Assembly (NCBI RefSeq): GCF_025971945.1
Contig: NZ_JAPDHW010000002.1
Location: forward strand, 186,001 to 250,000
Origin: Chryseobacterium kimseyorum
Lineage (GTDB): Bacteria > Bacteroidota > Bacteroidia > Flavobacteriales > Weeksellaceae
Reading direction: 5' to 3'
Length of the DNA stretch: 64,000 nt
Part shown: piece by piece, positions 1 through 9,180 of the stretch
Layout: each line of letters begins with the position of its first letter
How positions within the stretch are numbered: position 1 is the first letter of the stretch
Made by a program: the position numbers and the translations under genes
The notes under the pieces: model-generated
Databases searched by the model: none
What the model was told of the DNA's origin: nothing
Seen by the model: only the letters and a program-made list of their open reading frames with translations

Positions 1-68
1 TGTTTTTGGCAAACGTATTTATCAAGAAAGATGAGAGGCTCGTAAAATCTGTAGACAGACTTCGATAA
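1..68 (+). CDS. 3' end of a small protein, DUF4293-like (partial)
   Basis: Only the last 21 codons and a TAA stop at 66-68 lie in the window; the gene begins to the left. The visible tail is hydrophobic at first and ends in a basic run, FIKKDERLVKSVDRLR. I recall this kind of ending from the small four-helix membrane proteins called DUF4293 in flavobacteria, but that rests on memory of the C-terminus alone. A clear rho-independent terminator follows about 27 bases later, which supports this being a genuine gene end. Confidence 0.5.
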   Translation, partial: FLANVFIKKDERLVKSVDRLR

Positions 69-94
69 CCTTACAATGATTTTTTTTGAGTAAG

Positions 95-123
95 AACAGT
101 TCCTGCAAAGGAGCTGTTTTTTT
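95..123 (+). terminator. Rho-independent terminator of the partial upstream gene
   Basis: Ten-base stem AACAGTTCCT / AGGAGCTGTT (one T-G wobble) with a GCAA loop, followed by a run of seven T. It sits just after the stop at 66-68. Confidence 0.8.
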
Positions 124-157
124 ATGTAAAAATTTTAAATATTTGTTTTAATTTTCT

Positions 158-190
158 AAACCTCACAGGTTTTAAAAACCTGTGAGGTTT
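158..190. repeat. 33-nt perfect palindrome, dispersed intergenic hairpin
   Basis: Two perfect 15-base arms (AAACCTCACAGGTTT and its complement) flank a 3-base loop TAA. Two relatives with the same geometry occur at 40812-40844 and 61493-61525. The rest of 191-390 is AT-rich and I see no gene in it. Confidence 0.8.
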
Positions 191-390
191 GACTACGCTC
201 TACCTACTAGCAAGAAATTACGTTCAGAATTTACTTAAATTTAACCAAAATTATTTTTTTCACTTAATTAAGTAATTAAAAATATCAAAACACTCTGCGA
301 ATGTGCAAATCTCTAGGAAAATATAATTTAAGTGTCTATGAAACGTTTTAATAAAAACTTCGACAGATTCAATTAAAATAAAAATTCAAT

Positions 391-1317
391 ATGAAAAAAC
401 TAACCTACCTTGTTTTATCTCTCTTTTCTGTACCCATATTTGCACAGGAAGTTTCAACTGAAAGAATAAAAACTGTGATCTCTACCCTCGCATCCGATGA
501 TATGAAAGGTCGGGAAATAGGAACTCCTGAAAATGATAATGCGGCCAATTATATCGCTACACTTTTCAAAGAAAACAATTTAGACTATTGCACCGGCACT
601 TCCTATCTCGTTCCTTTTAATTACAAAGGAAAAACAGCGTACAACGTTTGCGGAATCAAAAAAGGAAAATCTGACAAAACTTTGGGCTTTTCCGGGCACT
701 TTGATCACATCGGAGTGAGCAAAAAAGGAGGTGATGACATCATCTACAACGGCGCAGATGACGATGCCAGCGGAATTACAACGTTGGTCGGCATCGCAGA
801 TTATTTTAAAGATAAAAAACCTGAGTTCTCAATGGTTTTCATGGCATTCAATGGGGAAGAAAAAGGAATGCTGGGTTCAACCGCAATTTCGACGGATAAA
901 AATTTAGATAAAATTTATACCAATCTTGCTGCACTTTTCAACTTCGAAATGGTGGCTACAGAATCTGAGTTTGGTAAAAATGCAGTTTTCATCACCGGTG
1001 ACGAGTTTTCTGACCTTGATGAATTATTTAATCAATATGCTGTGAACAGTTTAAAAATACATCCCGATCCTTACGCTTCGGAACAACTATTTTACAGGTC
1101 AGACAATGTGAGTTTTGTAAAGAAAAAAATCATTGCTCATTCTATTTCTACTGCAGACATGAGTAAAATTAAGCATTATCATCAGTTAAATGACGACATC
1201 AATGTGGTTGACTTCGACAATCTTACGCAGCTGATCAATAATTTCGGGAAGACATTGGAAAAATTAAACACTAAAAATTTCAACCCGAAGTATAATGACA
1301 AAGTAAAATTCAATTAA
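391..1317 (+). CDS. Exported M28-family zinc aminopeptidase
   Basis: 308 residues with a typical signal peptide ending at about residue 19 (VPIFA-Q), so the protein is exported to the periplasm or beyond. M28 metal ligands are visible in order: GHFDHIG near 102-108, NGADDDASG near 120-128, and NGEEKG near 154-159, giving the His, Asp and Glu/Glu expected of a co-catalytic two-zinc site. M28 enzymes remove N-terminal residues from peptides; the exact substrate cannot be told. It stands alone on the plus strand, 50 bases ahead of the ABC exporter, which has its own promoter. Family assignment is firm; physiological role is inferred. Confidence 0.88.
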   Translation: MKKLTYLVLSLFSVPIFAQEVSTERIKTVISTLASDDMKGREIGTPENDNAANYIATLFKENNLDYCTGTSYLVPFNYKGKTAYNVCGIKKGKSDKTLGFSGHFDHIGVSKKGGDDIIYNGADDDASGITTLVGIADYFKDKKPEFSMVFMAFNGEEKGMLGSTAISTDKNLDKIYTNLAALFNFEMVATESEFGKNAVFITGDEFSDLDELFNQYAVNSLKIHPDPYASEQLFYRSDNVSFVKKKIIAHSISTADMSKIKHYHQLNDDINVVDFDNLTQLINNFGKTLEKLNTKNFNPKYNDKVKFN

Positions 1318-1342
1318 AAACGTCATATCATTATATTTTAAT

Positions 1343-1350
1343 TAATTTTG
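1343..1350 (+). promoter_or_regulatory. -7 box for the ABC exporter gene
   Basis: TAATTTTG matches the Bacteroidota -7 consensus TAnnTTTG, 17 bases ahead of the ATG at 1368. No clear -33 TTG is seen. Confidence 0.5.
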
Positions 1351-1367
1351 CTATCCAATTTTATTGA

Positions 1368-3206
1368 ATGAACGAATATAAAAAAATACTAAAATTCGCA
1401 AGGCCGCATCAGAAATATATTTACGGAAGTTTATTCTTCAATCTGATGTATTCTTTATTTCAGATTGCTTCATTAGGAACAATTTTGCCGGTGTTGGGAA
1501 TGCTTTTCGGAACCATCAAACGTGAAGATTTCAAATCTGCTCCGGTTTATTCGGGAGACTTAGTTGATTTATTCTCCTATCTAAAACAGTATTCCAATTA
1601 TTACATTCAAACTTTAGTTGATGATTATGGCACCCTGAATGTTTTGGCTTGGTTATGTATTGTCACAGCTTTTATGTTTTTATTGAGAAATCTTTTCAGA
1701 TATTTAGGCTCATTTCTTCTTATCAATTACCGCGTAGGAGTAACGAAAGATCTTAGAGGCGCCATGTATCGCAAGATTTTATCATTGCCTGTATCATTTT
1801 TTACAGACAGCAGAAAAGGTGATATGATGTCCCGTATGTCAAACGACGTAGGTGAAGTGGAAGGAAATATTCTAGGAAGCTTAGTGGAATTAATTAACGC
1901 TCCTTTTATGCTGATTAGCACACTGATAAGTCTTTTTTGGCTGAGTTCAGAACTTACACTTTTTTCTCTTTTGGTTTTACCTGTAATGGGAACTATGATT
2001 GCTTTAATCGGGAAAAGTCTTAAAAAAGATTCTCATGAAGCTCAAAACGAAATGGGAAATATATTTTCTATTGTAGATGAAACGCTGAAGTCTTCGAAAG
2101 TCATCAAAATTTTCAGTGCAGAAAAAATAATGGATAACCGTTTTATGGGTTCTATGCAAAAATGGATTAACAGCTCGATAAGATTAGGCAGAAAAAAAGA
2201 ATTGGCATCGCCCATCAGTGAGTTCCTTGGCTCTGTTACTTTTCTCATTATTGCCTGGTATGGCGGTAAACAAATTATTGTAGACCAAAGTATAGCTCCG
2301 GAAGATTTTTTAGTGTTTTTAGGAATGTTCTTCCAGATTTTACCTCCCGTAAAAAGTTTATCGTCTTCTATTTCTAATGTTCAGAAAGGTGAAGCTTCTC
2401 TACACAGAGTTTTGGAAATTTTGGAAGCCGATGTGAAGATTGAAGAGATTGCAGAACCTGTATCAATTGAAAATCTTGATGCTCATATTCAGTTTAAAGA
2501 TATTGGATTCTACTATGACAAATCTAATTTGATCTTAAAAAACTTTAATCTTAATATTCCAAAAGGAAAAACAGTTGCTTTGGTAGGTCAGAGCGGAAGC
2601 GGAAAAACCACGATTGCCAATCTGTTAGCGAGATTTTATGACGTTTCTGAAGGTGAAATTTTAATCGACGAAACCAACATTAAACATCTGAAACTGACTG
2701 ACTACAGAAAATTACTGGGCATGGTAACCCAGGAATCTGTACTGTTCAACGATACGGTTTACAACAATATTCTGATGGGTAAACCTGAGGCAACGAAAGA
2801 AGAGGTTGTAGCTGCAGCAAAAATCGCCAATGCCGATCTGTTTATCACTCAATTGCCAAATGGTTATGATACCAACATCGGTGATGACGGAGGAAAGCTT
2901 TCCGGCGGACAGAAACAGAGAATCTCTATCGCAAGAGCGGTTCTGAAAAATCCACCGATTATGATTTTGGACGAAGCAACTTCTGCTTTAGACACAGAAT
3001 CTGAGAAGTTTGTGCAGGACGCACTTGAAAAGATGATGGAAAACAGAACTTCCCTGGTGATTGCCCACAGACTTTCAACCATTCAAAAAGCCGACTGGAT
3101 TGTAGTGATGGAGAAAGGCGACATCGTAGAACAGGGAACACATCAGGAACTTATAGCAAAACGAGGAACGTATCACAAACTCGTGGAGCTTCAAAATTTT
3201 GACTAA
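1368..3206 (+). CDS. MsbA-like ABC exporter, fused membrane and ATPase domains
   Basis: 612 residues, the normal length of a type IV half-transporter that works as a homodimer in the inner membrane. The N-terminal half (about 15-330) holds six predicted membrane helices; the C-terminal half is an ABC ATPase with Walker A GQSGSGKTT (407-415), Q-loop Gln455, signature LSGGQ (511-515), Walker B IMILDE (531-536) and the switch His567. The family flips lipids such as lipid A precursors, or exports drugs; MsbA is the closest general description, but substrate is not readable from sequence. A DUF1801-type gene follows after 21 bases and may share the transcript. Confidence 0.88.
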   Translation: MNEYKKILKFARPHQKYIYGSLFFNLMYSLFQIASLGTILPVLGMLFGTIKREDFKSAPVYSGDLVDLFSYLKQYSNYYIQTLVDDYGTLNVLAWLCIVTAFMFLLRNLFRYLGSFLLINYRVGVTKDLRGAMYRKILSLPVSFFTDSRKGDMMSRMSNDVGEVEGNILGSLVELINAPFMLISTLISLFWLSSELTLFSLLVLPVMGTMIALIGKSLKKDSHEAQNEMGNIFSIVDETLKSSKVIKIFSAEKIMDNRFMGSMQKWINSSIRLGRKKELASPISEFLGSVTFLIIAWYGGKQIIVDQSIAPEDFLVFLGMFFQILPPVKSLSSSISNVQKGEASLHRVLEILEADVKIEEIAEPVSIENLDAHIQFKDIGFYYDKSNLILKNFNLNIPKGKTVALVGQSGSGKTTIANLLARFYDVSEGEILIDETNIKHLKLTDYRKLLGMVTQESVLFNDTVYNNILMGKPEATKEEVVAAAKIANADLFITQLPNGYDTNIGDDGGKLSGGQKQRISIARAVLKNPPIMILDEATSALDTESEKFVQDALEKMMENRTSLVIAHRLSTIQKADWIVVMEKGDIVEQGTHQELIAKRGTYHKLVELQNFD

Positions 3207-3227
3207 ATCTTTTAAATTCAGTTTAAA

Positions 3228-3575
3228 ATGAATCCTATACAAGAGTACTTCTTCAGAATTAACGAACCTGAACGGAGTACTCTTTTGTTTTTAAGGAAAA
3301 AAATATTAGAATCAGATACTGAGAATATTACGGAGACTTTGAGCTTCGGTCTTCCCTTTTTTAAATTTAAAAAGAAAATGCTTTGTTATCTGTATTACAG
3401 CAAAAAACATCAGAAACATTATATCAGTTTCTATCATGGTGATAGGCTAGACCACCCGAAGTTGCTTTCAGAGGGCAGAAAGAAGTTTAAAATCCTGTTA
3501 GTTGACATGGATGAGGATTTGCCCGTTGAATTAATTTTAAGCCTGATAAACGAGGTTAAACAACATATTAAATAA
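3228..3575 (+). CDS. Small DUF1801/YdhG-like protein
   Basis: 115 residues, soluble, no signal peptide. The pattern resembles the DUF1801 (YdhG/YjbR-type fold) family: an early helix with ESDTENITETLSFGLPFF, then aromatic strands YLYYSKKHQKHYISFYHGD and a C-terminal helix. In longer relatives the phrase is usually EAIKWGxPTF, and such a protein lies at 43522-44133. Biochemical role is unknown. It begins 21 bases after the ABC exporter and ends just ahead of a shared terminator at 3692-3719, so it is probably co-transcribed with the exporter. Confidence 0.7.
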   Translation: MNPIQEYFFRINEPERSTLLFLRKKILESDTENITETLSFGLPFFKFKKKMLCYLYYSKKHQKHYISFYHGDRLDHPKLLSEGRKKFKILLVDMDEDLPVELILSLINEVKQHIK

Positions 3576-3691
3576 TCTCGACATCACTAAAGCATCAACC
3601 GATAAAACTTTGATTTTACGCAAAAGAGCAAACATTTACAATCTTACTCACTCACCATACCTCAAAATTTAAATCCGGAATATTTCCACAA

Positions 3692-3719
3692 AAAAACCGT
3701 CACTTTCGAAACGGTTTTT
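3692..3719. terminator. Two-way terminator between convergent genes
   Basis: Arms AAAAACCGT and ACGGTTTTT flank a 10-base loop. The A-run on one side and T-run on the other let it serve both the plus-strand exporter unit and the minus-strand psd operon that converge here. Confidence 0.75.
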
Positions 3720-3743
3720 GATTTGTATAATTTTAATTTGATA

Positions 3744-4397
3744 TTAATCTTTCATGCGGGCAATCACATCAATACCGCCTTTCGTTTTATCGCCAATCTT
3801 ACAGATAATTTCGGTGTCTAAGGGAAGAAAAATATCCATTCTTGAACCAAATTTAATGAAACCGAATTCGTGACCAGCTTTTGCAGAATCGCCTTCATTA
3901 CAGTAGAAAACAATCCTTCTTGCCACATATCCTGCAATCTGTCTGAACACCACCTTATGGTTGGTTAAGCTTTCTACAGCTACCGTTGTTCTTTCATTTT
4001 CAGTAGATGACTTTTCATGCCAAGCTACCAGATATTTCCCCGGATGATATTTTTTATAAATTACATTTCCGGAAACTGGATATCGGCAGATGTGAACATT
4101 CAGTGGAGACATAAAGATAGAAACCTGAATTGCTTTTTCCTTTAAAAATTCGGTCTCATCTACTTCTTTAATCATCACTACTTTACCATCTACAGGCGCG
4201 ATAACGTTTTCTGTATGATCTAAAATATCCCGATTTGGAACCCTGAAAAACCAAAATACCAAACTGTAAATAACCAGTAATGGAATGATAATTAAAAGCG
4301 ACCACATTTCAAGAAAATAAATAGCCGTAATAGCAATAACTGCAAAAAGCACGGTAGCTACAACGATCGTTCCTTTCGATTCTTTATGTAATTTCAT
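3744..4397 (-). CDS. psd: Phosphatidylserine decarboxylase (short, archaeal/PSD-A type)
   Basis: 217 residues. Makes phosphatidylethanolamine by decarboxylating phosphatidylserine at the inner membrane. Two N-terminal membrane segments lie at about 10-50. Family motifs are APVDG (67-71), SPLNVH (97-102) and the self-cleavage/pyruvoyl site GS in KFGSRMD (Gly184-Ser185), where the chain splits and the serine becomes the pyruvoyl cofactor. The length matches the shorter family found in Bacteroidota rather than the E. coli form. It starts 3 bases after the cdsA stop, so the two phospholipid genes are translated from one message. Confidence 0.92.
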   Translation of the reverse strand: MKLHKESKGTIVVATVLFAVIAITAIYFLEMWSLLIIIPLLVIYSLVFWFFRVPNRDILDHTENVIAPVDGKVVMIKEVDETEFLKEKAIQVSIFMSPLNVHICRYPVSGNVIYKKYHPGKYLVAWHEKSSTENERTTVAVESLTNHKVVFRQIAGYVARRIVFYCNEGDSAKAGHEFGFIKFGSRMDIFLPLDTEIICKIGDKTKGGIDVIARMKD

Positions 4398-4400
4398 GAG

Positions 4401-5273
4401 TTATATAAATTTTTCTAAAATAAAGTACAAATATACGACAGGTACGCAGATTAAAAAACTGTCAAGTCTATCTAATACACCACCATGTCCGGGAATAATG
4501 TTTCCGCTGTCTTTTACCCCGAAAGTTCTTTTCAGCTGGCTTTCTACCAAATCTCCCAACGGAGCAAATGCTGCAATCAGAAAACCAACAATCATCCAGT
4601 TTCCTCTGAGCTGTGGCTGATACATTTCAACAAAATAAGAAAGAACTAAGGTAAGCACCACTCCACCGGCATAACCTTCCCAGGTTTTTTTAGGTGAAAT
4701 TTTTGGAGCCATCTTATGTTTGCCGATAGATTTCCCCACCAAATATGCAAATGTATCGCTGCTCCATATTAAGATAAAAAGGAAAATCACTTCCAGAGAA
4801 AAATTGCTGTCGTAAGAAGAGTATTTTGGCAATCCTAATGCAAAAGAAAATGGCAGTGCTACATAAATGACCGTAAAAATAAGCTTTCCGCTATCAAAAT
4901 ACAGCTCACTTGTAAATTTAAATAAAGTGACAACCGCAATGACAATCAGCGCAATTGCCAGAATCTCTGACAACCTGAAGTCATAATAAAAGTCATGATA
5001 AAAAAATCTTTTCGAAAACAAGTAAAAGATCAGCAGCACTATGGGGAGGACAATCCATTTTTCATAGCCATCACCAAATTTCATAATCTTAATACACTCC
5101 CAAGTTCCAACCAATAAAAGAAATGTGATAAGTCCGTAATAGAGATACTGCTGTTTTACAAGACCGGGAGAAATGGAATCCAGAAGCTGAGCTCCCAATG
5201 GTGTAGTACAGAGAATAATGACTGCAATATAAACAATCCCCGAAATGGTTCTCTGAATAAGATTTTTGTCCAA
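4401..5273 (-). CDS. cdsA: Phosphatidate cytidylyltransferase (CDP-diglyceride synthase)
   Basis: 290 residues, about eight membrane helices. Converts phosphatidate plus CTP to CDP-diacylglycerol, the precursor used for phosphatidylserine and so for the product of the next gene. The C-terminal signature of the family is clear: SPKKTWEG near 193-200, then DLVESQLKR and DSGNIIPGHGGVLDRLDS, which carries the metal-binding aspartates. It lies between a LUD gene (24 bases upstream) and psd (3 bases downstream) in the rsfS-ftsH operon. Confidence 0.93.
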   Translation of the reverse strand: MDKNLIQRTISGIVYIAVIILCTTPLGAQLLDSISPGLVKQQYLYYGLITFLLLVGTWECIKIMKFGDGYEKWIVLPIVLLIFYLFSKRFFYHDFYYDFRLSEILAIALIVIAVVTLFKFTSELYFDSGKLIFTVIYVALPFSFALGLPKYSSYDSNFSLEVIFLFILIWSSDTFAYLVGKSIGKHKMAPKISPKKTWEGYAGGVVLTLVLSYFVEMYQPQLRGNWMIVGFLIAAFAPLGDLVESQLKRTFGVKDSGNIIPGHGGVLDRLDSFLICVPVVYLYFILEKFI

Positions 5274-5297
5274 AATTTAAAATTTAGAAATGTGATG

Positions 5298-5879
5298 CTA
5301 GTCTTCTAACAACAATAGAAACAGTTTGGTGTTATTGTTAGCTGCCGTATCCAGTTTAGAATGATTTCCGCTTATTGAGGTAAGATTCTTAATGTTTCCT
5401 GTACGTTTGATTTTTCCCATGGCATCGTTAAGATTGTTAACGATTTGGGAAATGTTCGCCATAATAACGATTTTCGAAGGTAACCGTGAAGAATGGTAAT
5501 GCAGGATATTATTGTGGGAAAGCATAATTCTTCCGTCATATGCGATAAGATACTCACATGTGATAAATGCCGCATCATTTGCGAGCTCTAGCTGTGGTGT
5601 ATGTGAAATTTTCAGAACATTCAAAAAATTCTGCAGATCTTTATCACAACAAAACACAGAGTTTACACCTTCAATTTTGAGGATCTGGTTCAACGTCTGC
5701 AAAGCTTCAGCTTCATCAGCGCAATAATTAAAGAAACCTCCTGAGTGGGTAAACAATTGGGCAAACTTATAATCAAGATCAGCATTTTTCAGCGAATCTC
5801 CTAGCTTCTCCAGACTTTGTTTGTCTTCTTCCTCAGGCTGATTAGTTAGTTTGCTTACAATTCTCTTAAATAAACTCAA
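5298..5879 (-). CDS. LUD-domain protein (LutC/YkgG-like)
   Basis: 193 residues, soluble. The LUD fold is suggested by the C-terminal half: DAAFITCEYLIAYDGRIMLS, a stretch typical of the family where it describes loss of signal on one face, followed by LPSKIVIMANISQIVNNLNDAM and the ending TKLFLLLLED. In lutABC operons such proteins help oxidise L-lactate, but here there are no lutA/lutB partners. The gene sits between ftsH and cdsA, so it is more likely to have an unrelated, possibly membrane- or stress-linked, role. An N-terminal acidic linker (about 13-30) is less conserved-looking. Confidence 0.72.
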   Translation of the reverse strand: MSLFKRIVSKLTNQPEEEDKQSLEKLGDSLKNADLDYKFAQLFTHSGGFFNYCADEAEALQTLNQILKIEGVNSVFCCDKDLQNFLNVLKISHTPQLELANDAAFITCEYLIAYDGRIMLSHNNILHYHSSRLPSKIVIMANISQIVNNLNDAMGKIKRTGNIKNLTSISGNHSKLDTAANNNTKLFLLLLED

Positions 5880-5956
5880 CTTAATGTATTTTTAGTCAAC
5901 TTAATACAAAAATAGAAAATTAATTAGAATTTTTTCTAATAATATCGCTATAAAAT

Positions 5957-5989
5957 GAAAAAACCCAGCAATTAAAAAATCACCGGGCT
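5957..5989 (-). terminator. Probable terminator or attenuator after ftsH
   Basis: In minus-strand RNA, AGCCCGG pairs with CTGGGTT (two G-U wobbles) across a 14-base loop, followed by a run of T. It lies between ftsH and the LUD gene, so it may only partly end the transcript. Confidence 0.5.
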
Positions 5990-6012
5990 GTATTCAATTG
6001 AATATAAATATC

Positions 6013-7995
6013 TTAAAGCTGAGCAGGACTTTCTGGTGCCTGAATTTCGCTCTCTTCTATTTTTTCATGTAAAGGAATGGTATTGGTTACCGGTCTCTCT
6101 GTCAATTCGGGATCCCAAGCTCTCTTACCGAAGATATCTTCAAGGTCTTCACGGAAAATCACTTCTTTTTCTAAGAGTTTATTTGCCAATGCATTCAGTT
6201 TATCTTTATTCTCACTTAAGATTCTCACTGCTCTTTCGTACTGATGCTCGATAATTGTTTTTATCTCGGTATCAATTTTAGATGCAGTAGCTTCAGAATA
6301 CGGTTTTCCAAAGTTGTATTCTGACTGTCCTGAACTGTCATAGTAAGAAATATTACCAATATTAGGACTCAGTCCGTAAATCGTAACCATAGCCTGCGCT
6401 CTTTTAGTTACTGTTTCAAGATCTGAAAGCGCACCTGTAGAAATATTATTAAATATAACCTGCTCTGCCGCTCTACCTCCTAAAGTAGCACACATTTCAT
6501 CTAACATCTGCTCAGTAGTCGTCAGCTGTCTTTCTTCCGGAAGATACCAAGCCGCACCTAATGAACGTCCTCTAGGAACAATGGTTACTTTCAACAGTGG
6601 CGAAGCATGCTCTACCAACCAAGAGATCGTTGCATGACCTGCTTCGTGGAAAGCTACTCTCTTCTTTTCAGAAGGTTTGATTGCCATATTTTTCTTTTCA
6701 AGACCTCCGATGATTCTGTCAACGGCGTCTAAGAAATCCTGTTTATTTACAAATTCATGACTGTTTCTTGCTGCAATCAATGCTGCCTCGTTACATACAT
6801 TTGCAATATCAGCACCACTGAAACCAGGAGTCTGTTTTGCCAGGAATTCTCTGTCTATACTTTCATCAAGTTTGATCTTCCTTAAATGAACATCAAAAAT
6901 CTCTCTTCTTTCATGCAATTCCGGAAGATCTACATAAACTGAACGGTCAAAACGGCCAGCTCTCATCAATGCTTTATCCAAAATATCAGCTCTGTTGGTT
7001 GCCGCCATTACGATTACATTCACGTCGGTTCCGAAACCGTCCATTTCTGTAAGCAACTGGTTCAATGTATTTTCTCTTTCGTCGTTTCCGCCTGAGAAAT
7101 TGTTTTTACCTCTTGCACGTCCAATTGCGTCAATCTCATCAATGAAGATGATTGCAGGAGATTTTGCTTTTGCCTGAGCAAACAAATCTCTTACTCTTGA
7201 AGCTCCTACCCCAACAAACATTTCAACAAAATCTGAACCTGACAATGAGAAGAAAGGAACTTTAGCTTCACCTGCTACAGCTTTCGCCAATAACGTTTTA
7301 CCAGTTCCCGGAGGGCCAACCAATAGTACACCTTTAGGAATTTTACCTCCCAATTTCGTGTATTTTTCAGAGTTTTTCAGGAAATCTACCACTTCCTGCA
7401 CCTCTTCTTTAGCGCCTTCTAAACCTGCAACATCTTTAAATGTTGTCTGAATTTTTTCTTTTTCGTCAAATAATTTGGCTTTAGATTTACCAATAGAGAA
7501 TATCTGTCCTCCAGGGCCTCCACCGCCTCCCATTTTTCTGAAAAGGATGAAATAGAATAATCCTAAAATTGCTATCCAGATTAAAGCTGAGAACAAAATT
7601 TCCGTGAACGGACTTTTTCCTTCAGCATAATCTTTAGAAGTTTTTATCGCTGGATTATCTTTTTTAATGGTTTCAAATTTCTCTAAAAAAAGCTGTAGAT
7701 CACCATATTTCAGGCTATAATCAGCTTTTGAAGACATACCTAAATTTGAAAAAGGATTTGCTTTATCTTCTTTTTTTACGGTCGCTGTCTTAGCAGCTTG
7801 TGTTAAAAATACTTCCGCTTTCTGCGCCTGCTTATCAATCAACACATTCTGAACTTTTCCTGTCTGCATTTCTCTGAAGAAAGCATCTTCGTCAATAGTT
7901 TTTGCATTGTTGTCACCCAAAAAATTTGAGCCGAAAAATAACAAAAGGGCAATTATTGCGATTGGGAAAAACCAGTTAAATCCTTTATTATTCAT
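6013..7995 (-). CDS. ftsH: ATP-dependent zinc metalloprotease FtsH
   Basis: 660 residues. Inner-membrane AAA+ protease that degrades misfolded membrane proteins and short-lived regulators as a hexamer. Two membrane segments (about 8-25 and 133-152) bracket a periplasmic domain; a glycine-rich linker follows. The AAA module has Walker A GPPGTGKT (227-234), Walker B IIFIDEID (282-289) and arginine fingers in MRAGRFDR near 345-351. The peptidase site is HEAGH (450-454) with the third zinc ligand Asp525 in GALSD. It starts 16 bases after rsfS ends. Confidence 0.97.
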   Translation of the reverse strand: MNNKGFNWFFPIAIIALLLFFGSNFLGDNNAKTIDEDAFFREMQTGKVQNVLIDKQAQKAEVFLTQAAKTATVKKEDKANPFSNLGMSSKADYSLKYGDLQLFLEKFETIKKDNPAIKTSKDYAEGKSPFTEILFSALIWIAILGLFYFILFRKMGGGGGPGGQIFSIGKSKAKLFDEKEKIQTTFKDVAGLEGAKEEVQEVVDFLKNSEKYTKLGGKIPKGVLLVGPPGTGKTLLAKAVAGEAKVPFFSLSGSDFVEMFVGVGASRVRDLFAQAKAKSPAIIFIDEIDAIGRARGKNNFSGGNDERENTLNQLLTEMDGFGTDVNVIVMAATNRADILDKALMRAGRFDRSVYVDLPELHERREIFDVHLRKIKLDESIDREFLAKQTPGFSGADIANVCNEAALIAARNSHEFVNKQDFLDAVDRIIGGLEKKNMAIKPSEKKRVAFHEAGHATISWLVEHASPLLKVTIVPRGRSLGAAWYLPEERQLTTTEQMLDEMCATLGGRAAEQVIFNNISTGALSDLETVTKRAQAMVTIYGLSPNIGNISYYDSSGQSEYNFGKPYSEATASKIDTEIKTIIEHQYERAVRILSENKDKLNALANKLLEKEVIFREDLEDIFGKRAWDPELTERPVTNTIPLHEKIEESEIQAPESPAQL

Positions 7996-8011
7996 TTAAT
8001 ACTTTTAAAAT

Positions 8012-8380
8012 TTATACTTCACTTTCTATTTTGGTGATTTTTGCATCACCCCAAAGTTCTTCAATATCGTAATACTGACGAGTTTCTTTTTGGAAGATAT
8101 GTACGACAACGGTTACATAATCTACCAAGACCCACATTGAGTTTTCTGTACCTTCAACGTGCCAAGGTCTGTCCTGAAGATCGTTTCTTACTTTCTTTTC
8201 TACACTTCCAGCTAATGCCGAAACCTGTGTATTTGAGTTACCACTACAAATTATAAATGTTTCTGCTACCGAATTTTCAATTTTTGAAAGGTCGAAAATC
8301 ATAATGTCTTCACCCTTTACATCCTGGATAGCTTCTACAATTTTATCTATTAGCGCTTGCTTTTCTACTGTTTTGTTCAT
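8012..8380 (-). CDS. rsfS: Ribosomal silencing factor RsfS
   Basis: 122 residues, full length for the family. Binds ribosomal protein uL14 on the 50S subunit and blocks subunit joining when nutrients are low. Family patterns are clear: DIMIFDLSKIENSVAETFIICSG, then WHVEG (around 79-83), the DYVTVVVHIF strand, and the C-terminal YYDIEELWGDAK. First gene of the minus-strand rsfS-ftsH-LUD-cdsA-psd operon, with a -7 box 19 bases upstream, and divergent from birA. Confidence 0.95.
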   Translation of the reverse strand: MNKTVEKQALIDKIVEAIQDVKGEDIMIFDLSKIENSVAETFIICSGNSNTQVSALAGSVEKKVRNDLQDRPWHVEGTENSMWVLVDYVTVVVHIFQKETRQYYDIEELWGDAKITKIESEV

Positions 8381-8399
8381 TAAAATATACTATAATCTG

Positions 8400-8407
8400 C
8401 AAATTTA
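8400..8407 (-). promoter_or_regulatory. -7 box for the rsfS operon
   Basis: TAAATTTG on the minus strand, matching TAnnTTTG, 19 bases upstream of the rsfS ATG in the 86-base space shared with birA. Confidence 0.5.
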
Positions 8408-8466
8408 TTGTTTTTCTTTTACTTTAACCTTACTTTTAGGGTCTTAATGTCTTAAAGTTTTCTTAA

Positions 8467-9180
8467 ATGAGTGAACTGTTTTATCAAAAAGAGTGTTCTT
8501 CTACTAATGACGAAATATCTCAGGTTTTACTTTACCCACATTCAAATTTTGTCGGTCTCTATACTTTTAATCAGACAAAAGGAAGAGGACAGTATGGAAA
8601 CAGCTGGGCTTCCAGACCTGAGGAGAATCTCGCTTACACACTAGCTGTAAAAACAGAGAACATTACACTCACCGATTTTATGTTCAATTATTATACCGCG
8701 ATAGCAATTCGGAACTACATTGCCAATTTGACTCAAAAACCCGTAAAAATTAAATGGCCGAACGACCTCATCCTGAAGAATAAAAAAATTGCCGGCATTT
8801 TAATTGAGAAGAAAAAAATCAATGGTGAACAGTACTTTATCATAGGAGCAGGAATCAACATTTTACAGGAAAAATTTGATGAAATTTCTAATGCTGGTTC
8901 TGTTTTTACACAGACTGGAGAAAGACTTGACTTAAAAAATTTCACGGAGAATCTGCACGAATTTTTAGTCGGAAAATTTAAACACATCACTTCCGAAAGC
9001 AATGTTCTGGGTGATTTTAATTTAAACTTATTCAGAAAAGATGAAATCTCCGTTTTCGAGATTGGCGGAAACAGACAAAATGGCATCATCCGAAAAGCTG
9101 ATGAGAAAGGTGAAATCTGGATTGAATTCGAAGATGGATTACAGTCGTTCTATCACAAAGAAATAAAACTTCTTTACTGA
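8467..9180 (+). CDS. birA: Biotin-[acetyl-CoA-carboxylase] ligase (BirA, no DNA-binding domain)
   Basis: 237 residues. Activates biotin with ATP and attaches it to the biotin carrier protein of acetyl-CoA carboxylase. Motifs: the opening STNDE, the biotinyl-AMP loop GRGQYGNSWAS near 38-48, KWPNDLILKNKKIAGIL near 97-113, and a C-terminal SH3-like part (DGLQSFYHKEIKLLY). Unlike E. coli BirA it lacks the N-terminal helix-turn-helix, so it should be only an enzyme and not a repressor. Its last 7 bases overlap the convergent LptF/G gene. Confidence 0.92.
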   Translation: MSELFYQKECSSTNDEISQVLLYPHSNFVGLYTFNQTKGRGQYGNSWASRPEENLAYTLAVKTENITLTDFMFNYYTAIAIRNYIANLTQKPVKIKWPNDLILKNKKIAGILIEKKKINGEQYFIIGAGINILQEKFDEISNAGSVFTQTGERLDLKNFTENLHEFLVGKFKHITSESNVLGDFNLNLFRKDEISVFEIGGNRQNGIIRKADEKGEIWIEFEDGLQSFYHKEIKLLY

